64,000 bases of DNA from an uncultured Spirochaetaceae bacterium (GTDB lineage: Bacteria; Spirochaetota; Spirochaetia; Treponematales; Treponemataceae). Below are positions 43,283-52,925 of this stretch, one piece after another; position 1 is the stretch's first letter; each line of letters starts with the position of its first letter. The position numbers and the translations under genes were made by a program. The stretch lies in the NCBI GenBank assembly GCA_902802305.1, contig CADCLG010000007.1, positions 1 to 64,000 of the forward strand. The letters are read 5' to 3'. Under the pieces are notes generated by a model. The model was not told the origin of the DNA. It searched no databases and was given only the letters and a program-made list of their open reading frames with translations.

Positions 43283-45526
43283 ATGAATAGTAACAATTCG
43301 TCTGCTAAGTCCTCCATAAGAATGAGTCTTGTACTTTATCTTGGAGTTTTTATGATTGTAATCTCCATTTTCATGACATTCATGATTGGTCGAGCAGTTC
43401 TTAAAAGCAACAAAAGCCAGATTACAAAAAGTATAGTCACGCTAACCGAAGCAAAAGGAGAAAGCCTTGAAAGGAGCATGACAGAAATCGTTTATTCAGC
43501 AGAAGCACTTGCTGGAGCTCTGGGTGGAACCTGGGCAATTCCAGAAAAACAGCGAAGCTCATCTGCAGAACAGACTGTCCGTGCAATGGTAAAATCTTCT
43601 ACAATCGATTCCGCCTGGGCTTACTGGTTGCCAAATATGTTTGACCATAAGGATGAACTTAGAAAAGACAAGTATGATAATCCAACCGGCCAAATGAAGA
43701 TTCATTATATTAGAGATAAAAATGGCCGAATCAAAAATGACATTGTTACAGAATTTACCCCTCAACAGATTCAAGATAGTGCAAATGCTCCAAGTACTTT
43801 TGTAAGTGAACCTTCAATTACAGTTCTTGACGGCGAAAATGTTCTTACCTCAAAAGTATTTGCTCCAATCACTAATTCTCTGGGACAGAGAAGCGGTATA
43901 GCAGGAATTGACATTGTTCTTTCCGGTCTGGAAGCAATGATGGACGGTTCAACAATTTTTGAAGGAACAAAATGCCAGTTCTTTTCTTCTTCTGGTGCTG
44001 TACTTGCCTCAAGTGACGGATCTAAGGCCGGTCAAATCTCTATCTTTAAGAAAAACCCTGAGCTTGCTAAATATTTTGAGACCGTTTATGTTCCTGTTTA
44101 TGATGAAGCAACGGGCGAAGAAATCTCTTCCTATATAGATTATTCTCCGGTAACCTTTACAGAAATAATCAACGACGAAAAAACTTTTGTTACAGTTGTA
44201 AAACCACAGGTAGACCGTACAGGAGAAGCCTGGTTTGTTGTTTCTATGACACCTGAGCGAAGCATTAATCATAATGCCTGGCAGACAATCTGGATTATTA
44301 TAATTGCCTTTTTTGTTCAGATTCTTGTAGTAATATTTATTGTATTCGGCGTTGTAACAGGACTTACAAAGCCTCTTAAAAATACAGTTGAAGCTCTCCA
44401 GAACATCAGCGAAGGTGATGGTGATATGACTGTACGCCTTCATGCAAAACAGAATAACGAAATTGGCGCAATGTGTGACAGCTTCAATAAAACTATGGAT
44501 AAGCTTTCTCTTTCTATTAAGGATGTTAAGACTTCCAGTGAAGAAATGGACGTAATCGGTTCAGAATTAAATGACTCCATGAATCAGACGTCTCAAGCCG
44601 TTGAAGATATCACAACCAGTATTCAGTCTATTCAGGAACAGATGCAGGAACATGCCGCTGGAGTAGAAGAAGCACTTTCGGTTGTAGAGCAGATTGTAAA
44701 GAATATTCAAAAACTCAACAATAACATTGATGCCCAGGCCTCCAGCCTGACAAAATCATCTTCTTCTGTAGAACAGATGACAACAAATATTCAGAATGTT
44801 TCAAACATCCTCGAAAATAACCGAACATCCATGACTATGCTGGAGCAGGCTTCTGAATTAGGCCAGTCGCTTATCAATAACATGGCTGAGCTTTCCGTAA
44901 AGATTCAGGACCGCTCTAAAAACCTGCAGGAAGCATCTTCTGTAATCCGTAACATTGCGAGTCAGACAAACCTTCTTGCCATGAATGCAGCAATCGAAGC
45001 GGCTCATGCGGGCTCAAGTGGACAGGGCTTCTCTGTAGTTGCTGATGAAATCCGTAAGCTTGCAGAAGAATCTAATTCTCAGGGTACAAAGATTCAAAAT
45101 GAACTTAAAGATGTTCAGGATCTTATTAAAACCGTCACAGAATCTACAACACAAGTTCAAAATCAGTTCAACAGTATTTTTGCCCTTACAAAAACTGTAA
45201 GCGAGCAGGAACTTATAATTAACGAAGAAATGCAGGAACAAAATAAAGGCGGTGCCCAAGTTCTGGAACTCATGCGTGCAATAAACGAAATCACTGTAAA
45301 TGTAAAGAACGATTCCAACGAAATGATGGAAGGCAGCAAGCAGGTTTCTTTTGAAATGGACCGAATTGCACAGATGACAACTTCAGTTAATACAAACGTA
45401 AGAAACATGACCGAAAAAACAGATGCAATCAGCGAATTGTCAAAGAAGGCCCATGACTGTGTAGATAAGAACGTAGAAAGTATCGCAAAACTCCGCGATG
45501 CTATGAACAAATTCAAGGTTGAATAG
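43283..45526 (+). CDS. Methyl-accepting chemotaxis protein with dCache sensor
   Basis: 747 residues. TM1 at ~15-36 ([20 protein letters not shown]), a ~295-residue periplasmic dCache-type sensor ([20 protein letters not shown] and a YSPVTF segment), TM2 at ~334-356, HAMP ([20 protein letters not shown]), then the signalling hairpin with tip [20 protein letters not shown]. Sensors of this layout bind amino acids or other small ligands; the ligand is not predictable here. GGAG precedes the ATG. The next gene starts 20 bases on. Confidence 0.95.
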   Translation: MNSNNSSAKSSIRMSLVLYLGVFMIVISIFMTFMIGRAVLKSNKSQITKSIVTLTEAKGESLERSMTEIVYSAEALAGALGGTWAIPEKQRSSSAEQTVRAMVKSSTIDSAWAYWLPNMFDHKDELRKDKYDNPTGQMKIHYIRDKNGRIKNDIVTEFTPQQIQDSANAPSTFVSEPSITVLDGENVLTSKVFAPITNSLGQRSGIAGIDIVLSGLEAMMDGSTIFEGTKCQFFSSSGAVLASSDGSKAGQISIFKKNPELAKYFETVYVPVYDEATGEEISSYIDYSPVTFTEIINDEKTFVTVVKPQVDRTGEAWFVVSMTPERSINHNAWQTIWIIIIAFFVQILVVIFIVFGVVTGLTKPLKNTVEALQNISEGDGDMTVRLHAKQNNEIGAMCDSFNKTMDKLSLSIKDVKTSSEEMDVIGSELNDSMNQTSQAVEDITTSIQSIQEQMQEHAAGVEEALSVVEQIVKNIQKLNNNIDAQASSLTKSSSSVEQMTTNIQNVSNILENNRTSMTMLEQASELGQSLINNMAELSVKIQDRSKNLQEASSVIRNIASQTNLLAMNAAIEAAHAGSSGQGFSVVADEIRKLAEESNSQGTKIQNELKDVQDLIKTVTESTTQVQNQFNSIFALTKTVSEQELIINEEMQEQNKGGAQVLELMRAINEITVNVKNDSNEMMEGSKQVSFEMDRIAQMTTSVNTNVRNMTEKTDAISELSKKAHDCVDKNVESIAKLRDAMNKFKVE

Positions 45527-45546
45527 ATTTGATGGAGGTGATGAAT

Positions 45547-46119
45547 ATGAAAAAGATTATTACTATTTTGGCTTTATTTATAGTTTCAACAGCTGCTCTT
45601 TTTTCACAGGCAGATAACAAAATTCCAAAGGGTACATCGGTCCTATTTGATGGCTTTGAAAAAGGAAATTATTGGATTTGGGCAGGCTTTGACTGGGATC
45701 AATATGGTTCTGTAAAAATTTCGACCGGTGCAAATATTTCAAAAGAGTGGGCTTCGGAAGGTTCTCATTCTCTGGAAATGACAATGGACGTAATGGATGC
45801 CTCTTCTACAAAATCTGCAATCTGGTTTTATGACGGTACAAATGATTTGTCTGGTGCCCGATATTTAGTTATGGATTTTTATAATCCGGAAAACTATACC
45901 TACAATCTCAATGTAGTAATTCAGGCTACAGATTCCTGGAACTGGTGGAGCTTGGAGCATTATGCTCTTCCAAAAGGAGAACATACATTTGTTTTTGACC
46001 TTTCAAAATATCCTGAAAGACTGCATGACGTTCGCCGTATCTCTATTTGCAACGACAGCAGCCAGATTCTCATGAAGGAATCTCATTTTTATGTTGATAA
46101 TATAAGGCTCATAAAATAA
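45547..46119 (+). CDS. Exported beta-sandwich protein (carbohydrate-binding-like)
   Basis: 190 residues. Signal peptide MKKIITILALFIVSTAALFSQ. The mature part is a single domain starting VLFDGFEKGNYWIWAGFDWD and ending in ESHFYVDNIRLIK, resembling galactose-binding/CBM11-like folds, with many Trp in exposed positions (DSWNWWSLEHY). It may bind a sugar or act with the chemoreceptor upstream, which it follows closely; both points are inference. Start at 45547, eight bases after GGAGG; an ATG at 45541 is too close. Confidence 0.7.
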   Translation: MKKIITILALFIVSTAALFSQADNKIPKGTSVLFDGFEKGNYWIWAGFDWDQYGSVKISTGANISKEWASEGSHSLEMTMDVMDASSTKSAIWFYDGTNDLSGARYLVMDFYNPENYTYNLNVVIQATDSWNWWSLEHYALPKGEHTFVFDLSKYPERLHDVRRISICNDSSQILMKESHFYVDNIRLIK

Positions 46120-46124
46120 GAAAG

Positions 46125-46784
46125 CTATTCTGCTAGTTTTTTCTTTCCCCAGGTTTGAATCAAATCCTTTGGTTCCTTGCTCAAAAGAACTTTTACAAGC
46201 AGCAGGTTTGTCTGACTAAAAACATTCTGCATAAGTGCCTGCTGCTCGTCTGTAAAGCGGCTGAGAACATAATCTGCAACTCCAATATTTGGATTGTCAG
46301 GTCGACCTATACCAAAACGTATACGCCAGAAATCAGGAGTATTCAAAACAGCTTTGGTAGAACGCAGTCCGTTATGACCACCCAATCCACCGCTCCATTT
46401 AAGACTTACAAAACCTGGAGCAAGTTCAAGCTCATCATGAATAACCATAATTTCTTCCGGCTTGATTTTATAAAAAGTCGCAACTTCAATTATGCTTTCG
46501 CCAGAGAGATTCATGTAAGTAAGAGGCTTTAGAAAATAAATATGGGCAGGAGCTTCTTCCGGCACAAGAACAGGTGAGCCGTCTTTTTTAGAACAGATTT
46601 TTGTATCACAAGCCCATTGTGCCAGTTCCGCAGGGGTAAAGGAAGAAATCTCCCCCTTAAACTTATTTTGCCAGCTCAATTTATTTGCAAAAGGGAGAGA
46701 ATCTTCAAAAAACCAGCTTACATTATGGCGCGTTTTTTCATATTCACGGCCATAATTTCCTAAAAAGGCAACTAGTTTAATCAT
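46125..46784 (-). CDS. pth: Peptidyl-tRNA hydrolase
   Basis: 219 residues. Releases peptides from prematurely dropped peptidyl-tRNAs. Catalytic and binding residues of the E. coli enzyme are all present: N10 and H20 (GNYGREYEKTRHNV), the Asn of KPLTYMNLSG, the Asp of VIHDELEL and GGHNGLRS with its Asn. An insert around residues 45-70 (SSFTPAELAQWACDTKICSK) makes it longer than usual (~190). Its ATG overlaps the DUF4340 stop by four bases. Confidence 0.95.
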   Translation of the reverse strand: MIKLVAFLGNYGREYEKTRHNVSWFFEDSLPFANKLSWQNKFKGEISSFTPAELAQWACDTKICSKKDGSPVLVPEEAPAHIYFLKPLTYMNLSGESIIEVATFYKIKPEEIMVIHDELELAPGFVSLKWSGGLGGHNGLRSTKAVLNTPDFWRIRFGIGRPDNPNIGVADYVLSRFTDEQQALMQNVFSQTNLLLVKVLLSKEPKDLIQTWGKKKLAE

Positions 46785-47692
46785 TTTAAAACATCTACCA
46801 GTTTTTTCTGGAATTTCTGTACAGAATAGCTTGGTATCTCAAAAGGATAAGGAGTTTCTGAACAGATTGCATAATAAGTAGGCTTTTCTGCTTCAATTGA
46901 ATACAAATCAACAGTTACAGTCTTATTGCCACTAAAGATTTTTAAAGTACGTTCTTTACTTCCAGAAACTTCACCAATATCATACCATTTTGTTGTAGAC
47001 AAAGTTGCAAGAGTGTTGAACCAGTCTGTTGTAGCAGCACCATCAACCTCTTTTTCTTCAACATCTGTACCACTTAAGGTCCAGGCAAGATTTTCACCTT
47101 CACCAGAACGTCTTACAGTCCAAGTGCTTTCATCCGGCTCAACTACAGAAACACCCGAAATTGAGTTCTTATCAAGAGTGAAAATATTTTTACTGCGCAA
47201 ATCATCAACAGATTTACTAAAGCTACTGTGCAGATTTGAAGAAATCAAATATACATCTGAACCATCATCTACAGTGATATAAGACTGGGTTCCAGTAGAA
47301 GATTCCTTACCAATTTTAAGAACGCGCAAAGTCTTATCACTATTTTTAACAGTAACAGTAATGTTTTTACCTTCACCAAGCTCATACTTAGCAATTATAT
47401 TTTCGTTAGAAGCACTTCCCATTCTATCCAAGGCACGAACAGAAGAAGCTGCATTCAAAAGAACATCAACTGAACTCTGATTTGCAGGATACTTTTTATC
47501 TCCAATAAACCAGTTATTATTTTCCTTTACAAGATTAATATCACCATCTGCCTTTTCAATAAGAATCTGAGTAACCTCGTCTGTAATGGTAAAAGTCTTT
47601 ACATTATCTTTTTTGGACAAAATGAATTGAACAATACAAACAACTAAAAGAATTACATCGGCAGTTAATAAAACTATTTTTCTAGCTTTCAT
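46781..47692 (-). CDS. DUF4340 protein linked to the Gld-type ABC operon
   Basis: ~303 residues. N-terminal membrane anchor (KIVLLTADVILLVVCIVQFI), then a repeated beta-rich DUF4340 segment with phrases LIEKADGDINLVKENNNWFI and VEPDESTWTVRRSGEG. DUF4340 genes commonly follow GldG-type genes, as here (17 bases downstream of it). Function unknown. ATG 47692 is used; GTG 47701 is too close to GGAG. Confidence 0.82.
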   Translation of the reverse strand: MKARKIVLLTADVILLVVCIVQFILSKKDNVKTFTITDEVTQILIEKADGDINLVKENNNWFIGDKKYPANQSSVDVLLNAASSVRALDRMGSASNENIIAKYELGEGKNITVTVKNSDKTLRVLKIGKESSTGTQSYITVDDGSDVYLISSNLHSSFSKSVDDLRSKNIFTLDKNSISGVSVVEPDESTWTVRRSGEGENLAWTLSGTDVEEKEVDGAATTDWFNTLATLSTTKWYDIGEVSGSKERTLKIFSGNKTVTVDLYSIEAEKPTYYAICSETPYPFEIPSYSVQKFQKKLVDVLK

Positions 47693-47709
47693 TTTTATCA
47701 CGTCTCCTT

Positions 47710-49833
47710 TTACTCACTCTTCGTATTTTCTTTTCCAGATTTCGTCACAAAACGAGTATCATCAGGATTATACTTTTTATTGATTCTTGCTTTCTTAGCT
47801 ACACGCAAGCGCAATACAATCAATCCTGCCAGAGCAAACAAAACAGCAAGTCCCCATTCATTGAAATACTGTACTGCTTTTGCAGCAGACTGAGATTTAA
47901 TTTCCAAAGTATTGATAGAAAGACCTTTTGAACGCATTATACATAAATCTTCATTACCGTTCATATAATCAACTGTGTTCATAAGGAACATAGAGATTGG
48001 ACTTGTACCGCTTGTATCCAAAACCTGATAAGTAGTTATATAAGATGTACTTGTAATGAAAATCTTTCCAGGAACACGGCTCTTTGCGATATGTGTTGAA
48101 GATGTAATTTCAGAATCATCATTTGCTGGTGCAGGAGCAGTTTTTTCATTTTCTTCATTATCTTCATCGTCATTCTTTTCTGGAACAGGAGCTTCATCAA
48201 AAGCACTTTCAAAACGTCCTTCAAGAAGAACTGCAAGAGGCTGTGAACTATAGCCTGAACCAGGTGGAGTAATCATCAAAGGATTCAAAACCATGTCAAT
48301 TCTGTCAGAAATCCAGGATTTATCAGAAGAACGGGCAAGTACAGTTGTTGTAAAGTCTTTATTTGCCTGAGCTTCTGTAATATCAAGAGAGCCGTTCTGA
48401 AGCATGATTACATAACCAAGATTCTTTGTAATCGGATGATTTTTTGCCAGCTGCTTTTTCTGCAATATCGGAGCCCAGTAAAAGTTCAGTTTTCCATACT
48501 GCTGATTTGCCTGAGTATAACAGTTTTCATCAAATACAAAGTCGTTTCCACGCTTTACACCATATTTATTCAAAAGACGGTCAAGATTAACTTCATTTTT
48601 CTGATACTGAGGAGTTCCACTATAATAAGCAGCCGCACCAGTTGTATTTAAACCGTCGATAAGGAACATAACGTTTCCACCGCGCATAATGAACTGATCA
48701 ACCTTATACAATTCTTCTTCTGTATAATCAAACTGAGGACCATTGATTATGATTGAAGACATAGTTGCAGGAATTGAATCTGTTGATAAATCAAGAGTAA
48801 CCAATTCGTACATACTTGAAATAAGCTGCTGGAAGTTTGCTGCATATTTTTCTTCATCAAGAGGCAATTCGTTATGACCAAGAATATATCCAACCTGTGT
48901 AGGCTTTGACATAAGACTCTGAAGACTTTCATTGATTGAATTCTCTACATCCTCAAGTCCGGCTACAGCAAAACCAAAAATTGACTGCTGAACTTCGATA
49001 GGAAGAACTCTGAAATTTTCACCAGCTTCAATGATTACACCAACCGTTCCTTTTTCCTGACGACCGTTAGTTCTGTAAGAAAGTGACTGCAAACCATAGC
49101 GTTTAACCAATTCATCAGTTTCTTCAGAAGTTGGATGAACAACATTAAACTCTAGTCTGTCCTGCTTTTGTTTGTTTACTTCTCTGTAGGCGTTTTCAAC
49201 AATTTTTTCAATCTGATCTACACCATTGATTCTCAATTGTTTTAAAGCTTCTGTCAAATATACAGTAACTCTGATTTTTTCACCCTTAGGCAAAGCAGCA
49301 AGAGTATCATTAGTGCTAATCATTTTTGAAACTGTAGAAGTGATTTTATATTCAAGACCGTCTGCCGTACTGATTGGATCTATCAATTCAACACTGTCGC
49401 CATAAGAAATAACAATTCCCATGTAGGCCTGTTTAAAACCTACTTCATTATTTTTTACTTCCTGAATCTGAACCTGTCTCAAACCAAAAGACTGCGCAAG
49501 CTCCACATTTTCCTTTTTAGACAAGTCCATGTAATTTACAGTAAGATTTTTATTTGCTGCACTCTTATATTCTTCAAGAAAATCTTCTGCATACTGAGCA
49601 ACACTACTGTACTGCGGCGGAAGATTCTTATCAAAGAAAACTCTTATTGAAAGCGGCTCATCAAGATTTTTTACAATATTGACACTCGCTTTTGACAATG
49701 AATAGGATTTTGGTTCTGTTAAATCAACCCTAAAATATAGATTCTGTCCGATAATATTCACAAGAACAATAAGAATAATAAACAAAACAAAATCACTTGA
49801 TGAACTTTTTAACCAGTTTAATATTTTTTTCAT
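47710..49833 (-). CDS. GldG-family protein of an ABC transporter
   Basis: 707 residues. N-terminal membrane helix (FVLFIILIVLVNIIGQNLYF), an ABC_transp_aux/GldG extracytoplasmic region (LSIRVFFDKNLPPQYSSVAQ; NYMDLSKKENVELAQSFGLR; INGPQFDYTEEELYKVDQFI, then RGGNVMFLIDG), an acidic linker (~565-590, PEKNDDEDNEENEK), and a C-terminal helix (WGLAVLFALAGLIVLRLRVA). Known from gliding Bacteroidetes but widespread in non-gliders, where the substrate is unknown. It follows the permease by 14 bases. Confidence 0.88.
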   Translation of the reverse strand: MKKILNWLKSSSSDFVLFIILIVLVNIIGQNLYFRVDLTEPKSYSLSKASVNIVKNLDEPLSIRVFFDKNLPPQYSSVAQYAEDFLEEYKSAANKNLTVNYMDLSKKENVELAQSFGLRQVQIQEVKNNEVGFKQAYMGIVISYGDSVELIDPISTADGLEYKITSTVSKMISTNDTLAALPKGEKIRVTVYLTEALKQLRINGVDQIEKIVENAYREVNKQKQDRLEFNVVHPTSEETDELVKRYGLQSLSYRTNGRQEKGTVGVIIEAGENFRVLPIEVQQSIFGFAVAGLEDVENSINESLQSLMSKPTQVGYILGHNELPLDEEKYAANFQQLISSMYELVTLDLSTDSIPATMSSIIINGPQFDYTEEELYKVDQFIMRGGNVMFLIDGLNTTGAAAYYSGTPQYQKNEVNLDRLLNKYGVKRGNDFVFDENCYTQANQQYGKLNFYWAPILQKKQLAKNHPITKNLGYVIMLQNGSLDITEAQANKDFTTTVLARSSDKSWISDRIDMVLNPLMITPPGSGYSSQPLAVLLEGRFESAFDEAPVPEKNDDEDNEENEKTAPAPANDDSEITSSTHIAKSRVPGKIFITSTSYITTYQVLDTSGTSPISMFLMNTVDYMNGNEDLCIMRSKGLSINTLEIKSQSAAKAVQYFNEWGLAVLFALAGLIVLRLRVAKKARINKKYNPDDTRFVTKSGKENTKSE

Positions 49834-49847
49834 TTTGCCTTATCTCC

Positions 49848-50588
49848 TTATTTTTTAGCACCCTGTTCAACTTTAACAGTCAAAGTAAAGAACAAGGCTG
49901 TCAATGAAACAAAATACAAAATATCCCGTGAATCAATAATTCCTTTTGCAACAGATGAAAAATGAACATCTGCACAAAGGAAAGACAAAGCTTTTACCAC
50001 TGAAGACGGGAAAATTACAAGAAATGCATCTATCATTGTAAGAACAATACAGATTATAAATCCAACAAAGAAGGCAATAATCTGATTTTTTGTGATTGAA
50101 GATGCAAACAATCCGATTGCAACATAACTGGCACAAAGGAAAATTGCACCAACAAAACCACCAATAATAGGACCATAATCTGGTTCACCAAAGATTTCTG
50201 CTGCAATAACATAAAAAAGTGTTGGAGCAATCATTATTAAAGTTTCAATGAAAGCAGCAAGGAACTTACCGGTTACAACATTTACTTCTGTAACTGGCAA
50301 AGTCATAAGGGTTTCTATAGAACCAACACGTTTTTCTTCGGCAAAAAGTCTCATTGTAAGGGCTGGCACAAAGAAAGACAAAAGCAAAGGAAGAAGCCCA
50401 AAGTAATTTCTTAATTCAGCTCTGTTCTGTAAAAAGAAGGTTGAAAAGAAAGTAAAGCCGGCAATTCCTAAAAATAAACAGATTACGATGTAAGCAATTG
50501 GTCCTGAAAAATAAGAAGCCAATTCCCTTTTCATTATGATTATTGCAGGATTCTTTTGTTTTTTAACGCCTGATTTTTTGTCGCTCAT
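49848..50588 (-). CDS. GldF-like ABC-2 permease
   Basis: 246 residues with six membrane helices and the ABC-2 pattern: MKRELASYFSGPIAYIVICL, LLPLLLSFFVPALTMRLFAE, then EEKRVGSIETLMTLPVTEVN (cytoplasmic loop typical of this family) and QIIAFFVGFIICIVLTMIDA. Forms the membrane path with the ATPase upstream (overlap of four bases, ATGA) and GldG downstream. GAGGAAGG precedes the ATG. Confidence 0.9.
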   Translation of the reverse strand: MSDKKSGVKKQKNPAIIIMKRELASYFSGPIAYIVICLFLGIAGFTFFSTFFLQNRAELRNYFGLLPLLLSFFVPALTMRLFAEEKRVGSIETLMTLPVTEVNVVTGKFLAAFIETLIMIAPTLFYVIAAEIFGEPDYGPIIGGFVGAIFLCASYVAIGLFASSITKNQIIAFFVGFIICIVLTMIDAFLVIFPSSVVKALSFLCADVHFSSVAKGIIDSRDILYFVSLTALFFTLTVKVEQGAKK

Positions 50589-51541
50589 TTTCCTTCCTCC
50601 TCACCATTTGCAGTTGTCAAAGCATGGAATACATCTTCAAGACTGTTGCGCTGCATTGAAACTTCATACAAATCATAACCCTTTTCTGTGATTGCCTTAC
50701 AAAGAGCAGGTCTGATTTCGGCACTTCCGTTTACAGAAACGTGGATTGAAATTGCATTTTCGATTTCTGTGTTATTGTCTGCTGATTGAGTTACTGAATC
50801 AACTCCACTTACTGTTTTTATAGCAGCAGAAATATCGTCAAAAGAGCCTCCGCCGACCGTTATGTTTACAGATAATTCGTGGCCAAAACGCTCTTTAAGC
50901 TCTTCAATCGGGCTGTCGGCAACAACCTTTCCACCAGAAATGATGATGGCACGACTACAGATTGTTTCAACTTCACTCAAAATATGGGTAGAAACAATTA
51001 CTGTTCGGGTTTTTCCTATTTCACGGATAATATTTCGAACGTCCTCAACCTGGTTAGGGTCAAGTCCGGAAGTTGGCTCATCAAGAATAAGGATTTCAGG
51101 GTCGTGCATAAGGGCATGTGCCAGAGAAACACGCTGTTTGTTACCGCGTGAAAGATCACTGATATTTTTACCCATTACTTCTTTTAAGCCACATTCTGCA
51201 CACAAAGCAGGAACTTTTACAGAAGGGTCTTCACCGTGTATTTCTGCAATGTATTTAAGATAATCTTCTACAATCATATCTCCGTAAAGAGGAGCTGATT
51301 CCGGCATATAACCAATTTTCTTTTTTGATTCAACAGGTGCCTGACTGATATCTACACCATCAATTAAAATCTGTCCATCTGATGGTGATAAAAAGCCTGT
51401 AATCATACGCATTGTCGTTGTTTTGCCAGCTCCGTTTGGTCCCAAAAGTCCGACAATCTGACCAGTAGGAATTGAAAAGCTGACATCATTTACCGCACTA
51501 AAGTTCCCAAAAAAACGGGAAACGTGGGAAACTTCAATCAT
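50585..51541 (-). CDS. GldA-like ABC ATPase
   Basis: 318 residues. Walker A LLGPNGAGKTTTMRM, signature LSRGNKQRVSLAHAL, Walker B EILILDEPTSGLDPNQ, H-loop VSTHIL; a C-terminal extension (~235-318, ...YDLYEVSMQRNSLEDVFHAL) typical of DrrA/GldA-like ATPases. The signature has R in place of the second G (LSRGN), which is common in this subfamily. ATG 51541 follows GGAGG; the longer frame up to 51619 lacks support. First gene of the unit 51541 to 46125. Confidence 0.9.
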   Translation of the reverse strand: MIEVSHVSRFFGNFSAVNDVSFSIPTGQIVGLLGPNGAGKTTTMRMITGFLSPSDGQILIDGVDISQAPVESKKKIGYMPESAPLYGDMIVEDYLKYIAEIHGEDPSVKVPALCAECGLKEVMGKNISDLSRGNKQRVSLAHALMHDPEILILDEPTSGLDPNQVEDVRNIIREIGKTRTVIVSTHILSEVETICSRAIIISGGKVVADSPIEELKERFGHELSVNITVGGGSFDDISAAIKTVSGVDSVTQSADNNTEIENAISIHVSVNGSAEIRPALCKAITEKGYDLYEVSMQRNSLEDVFHALTTANGEEEGK

Positions 51542-51674
51542 AAGAGATGCCTCCAATTTTTTTGTATATTCTTCTATTATAATAAAAAAATGAGGATTTG
51601 TGAAATATGTTTTAAACACGACTTCTGAATTCTAAGAAAACTCTAATTTTGGAAAAAAAATCAATAAACAAAAA

Positions 51675-51995
51675 TTACTCGAAATCTTTTAAAATTCCAT
51701 TTATGTACTCACGGATATTATCTGCGATTGCAGACTTTAATTGTTCGGTATTTTCTTTGAGATGATTAAATGATGTACCTATCGGCATAAACAGCTTTAC
51801 AACATCAATTTCCAGAGCTTCTGTAATCTGCGAAAGAGTTCTGTCTGAACACCAGGTTCTACCCTGCTCTAAACTTTTTATTGTATCTTCAGAAACATTT
51901 GCTTTTTCTGCGAGTTCAAATTGAGTTAATTTCTTTGATTTTCTGACTCGTTTTATGTTTTCCCCAAGACGATTTTGTATTTCTAATAAATCCAT
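51675..51995 (-). CDS. XRE-family transcriptional regulator
   Basis: 106 residues. N-terminal helix-turn-helix IKRVRKSKKLTQFELAEKAN, then VSEDTIKSLEQG and LSQITEALEIDVVKLF. The tail (LKENTEQLKSAIADNIREYI) is helical. It is of the ordinary RapGH-like XRE type and less similar to the two at 3620 and 8827, but its setting is the same: divergent from a small lipoprotein gene (52199) with dyads between. Confidence 0.85.
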   Translation of the reverse strand: MDLLEIQNRLGENIKRVRKSKKLTQFELAEKANVSEDTIKSLEQGRTWCSDRTLSQITEALEIDVVKLFMPIGTSFNHLKENTEQLKSAIADNIREYINGILKDFE

Positions 51996-52058
51996 TCATA
52001 TATTTTCAAAGATAATTATCTATTTCTGAATTGAATATAAATACTACAATTTCAAAAG

Positions 52059-52096
52059 GAGTATTTGTATTACTCGAGAATATGTAATATAATTAC
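52059..52096. promoter_or_regulatory. Dyad-rich operator candidate between XRE and lipoprotein genes
   Basis: GAGTA-TTTGTAT-TACTC (52059-52075) and GTAAT-ATA-ATTAC (52084-52096) are two inverted repeats in the 203-bp divergent interval. Arms are short (5 bp), so this is weaker than the palindrome at 8732. Confidence 0.35.
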
Positions 52097-52198
52097 TCTT
52101 ATTGATATTTAGGTAATTTGAAAATCATTAAAAATCCATGTAAAAAGTTTCGTTGAAATTATGGAATCAATTGAATTTTCAAAACCATAGGAGTATTT

Positions 52199-52645
52199 AT
52201 GAAAAAAATATTGATTTTATTAGCTACAGTAACTTGCCTTTTGGTAACATCATGTATGAGTTTTAAAGCTACTGATTTAGCTGTTTTACACCAAGACAGC
52301 TCAATGCAAATGTTGGGACATTTTGAAAAAGAAGTAGTAATCAATGAATTTTTGGGTGATTCAGGAGGCCTTAACTTAGGCGATTTTTCAGCAGACGCAA
52401 TGAATGACGAAATAACCAGAGTAGTTTGGGATGAAATAAATAAAAAAGGAGGAAATGGAGCAATAAATATTAACATTGAATATACAGCTACAGCATTGGA
52501 TATAATTTTTAATAGTTTGACAAGTGGCATTTGGGCTCCTGCACATTTAAAAATCACAGGAGATGTAATCAATTATAATTCTGCGATTTTAGGTGATTTA
52601 GATACAGAAAAATCAATTGCAGTTGCAATGTCATCATTAGACTAA
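52199..52645 (+). CDS. Small lipoprotein of unknown function
   Basis: 148 residues. Signal MKKILILLATVTCLLVTSC (lipobox VTSC). The mature part has WDEINKKGGNGAININIEYT and a final strand ending KITGDVINY, a layout similar to the lipoprotein at 8220 (EEMGANDVINVRVD). AGGAG lies five bases before the ATG. Not recognised further; likely co-regulated with the divergent XRE gene. Confidence 0.75.
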   Translation: MKKILILLATVTCLLVTSCMSFKATDLAVLHQDSSMQMLGHFEKEVVINEFLGDSGGLNLGDFSADAMNDEITRVVWDEINKKGGNGAININIEYTATALDIIFNSLTSGIWAPAHLKITGDVINYNSAILGDLDTEKSIAVAMSSLD

Positions 52646-52682
52646 AAATAGATTAGTTTTTATTTATACACCAACGGATATT

Positions 52683-52728
52683 TCTCTGGATGTTAGATTG
52701 CATCTTTTTCGATATCAACATCCAGAGA
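52683..52728. other. Perfect 12-bp inverted repeat in the 52646-52925 interval
   Basis: TCTCTGGATGTT (52683-52694) / AACATCCAGAGA (52717-52728), loop of 22. No T-run follows on either side, so it is not a simple terminator. The remaining sequence up to the EIIC gene contains GC-richer patches (CCACGGCACACCGCGTATCC) but no recognisable RNA or riboswitch. Confidence 0.6.
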
Positions 52729-52925
52729 TTCCCAATCCCATCCAATCCCACCAATTTGACATTTTCCTGATTATCCTATAGAGTGTGCATACATTCATTT
52801 AGATGAACACAGATTGAGTCCATAGTGTCCTTCTTTACCGATGATGCCACGGCACACCGCGTATCCCATCTAAAAACACACACATAATTTTTTTCTCAAC
52901 AAAATTTTAAAGAGGCATACTTTTT

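Noticed and set aside
46781..51541. Gld-type genes as evidence of gliding motility
   Set aside because: GldA/F/G-like ABC systems with DUF4340 occur widely in non-gliding bacteria; no other gliding gene is seen.
52646..52925. A riboswitch upstream of the EIIC gene
   Set aside because: The long hairpin at 52683 and the GC-rich patch do not match any riboswitch motif I could recognise, and there is no terminator next to the start.
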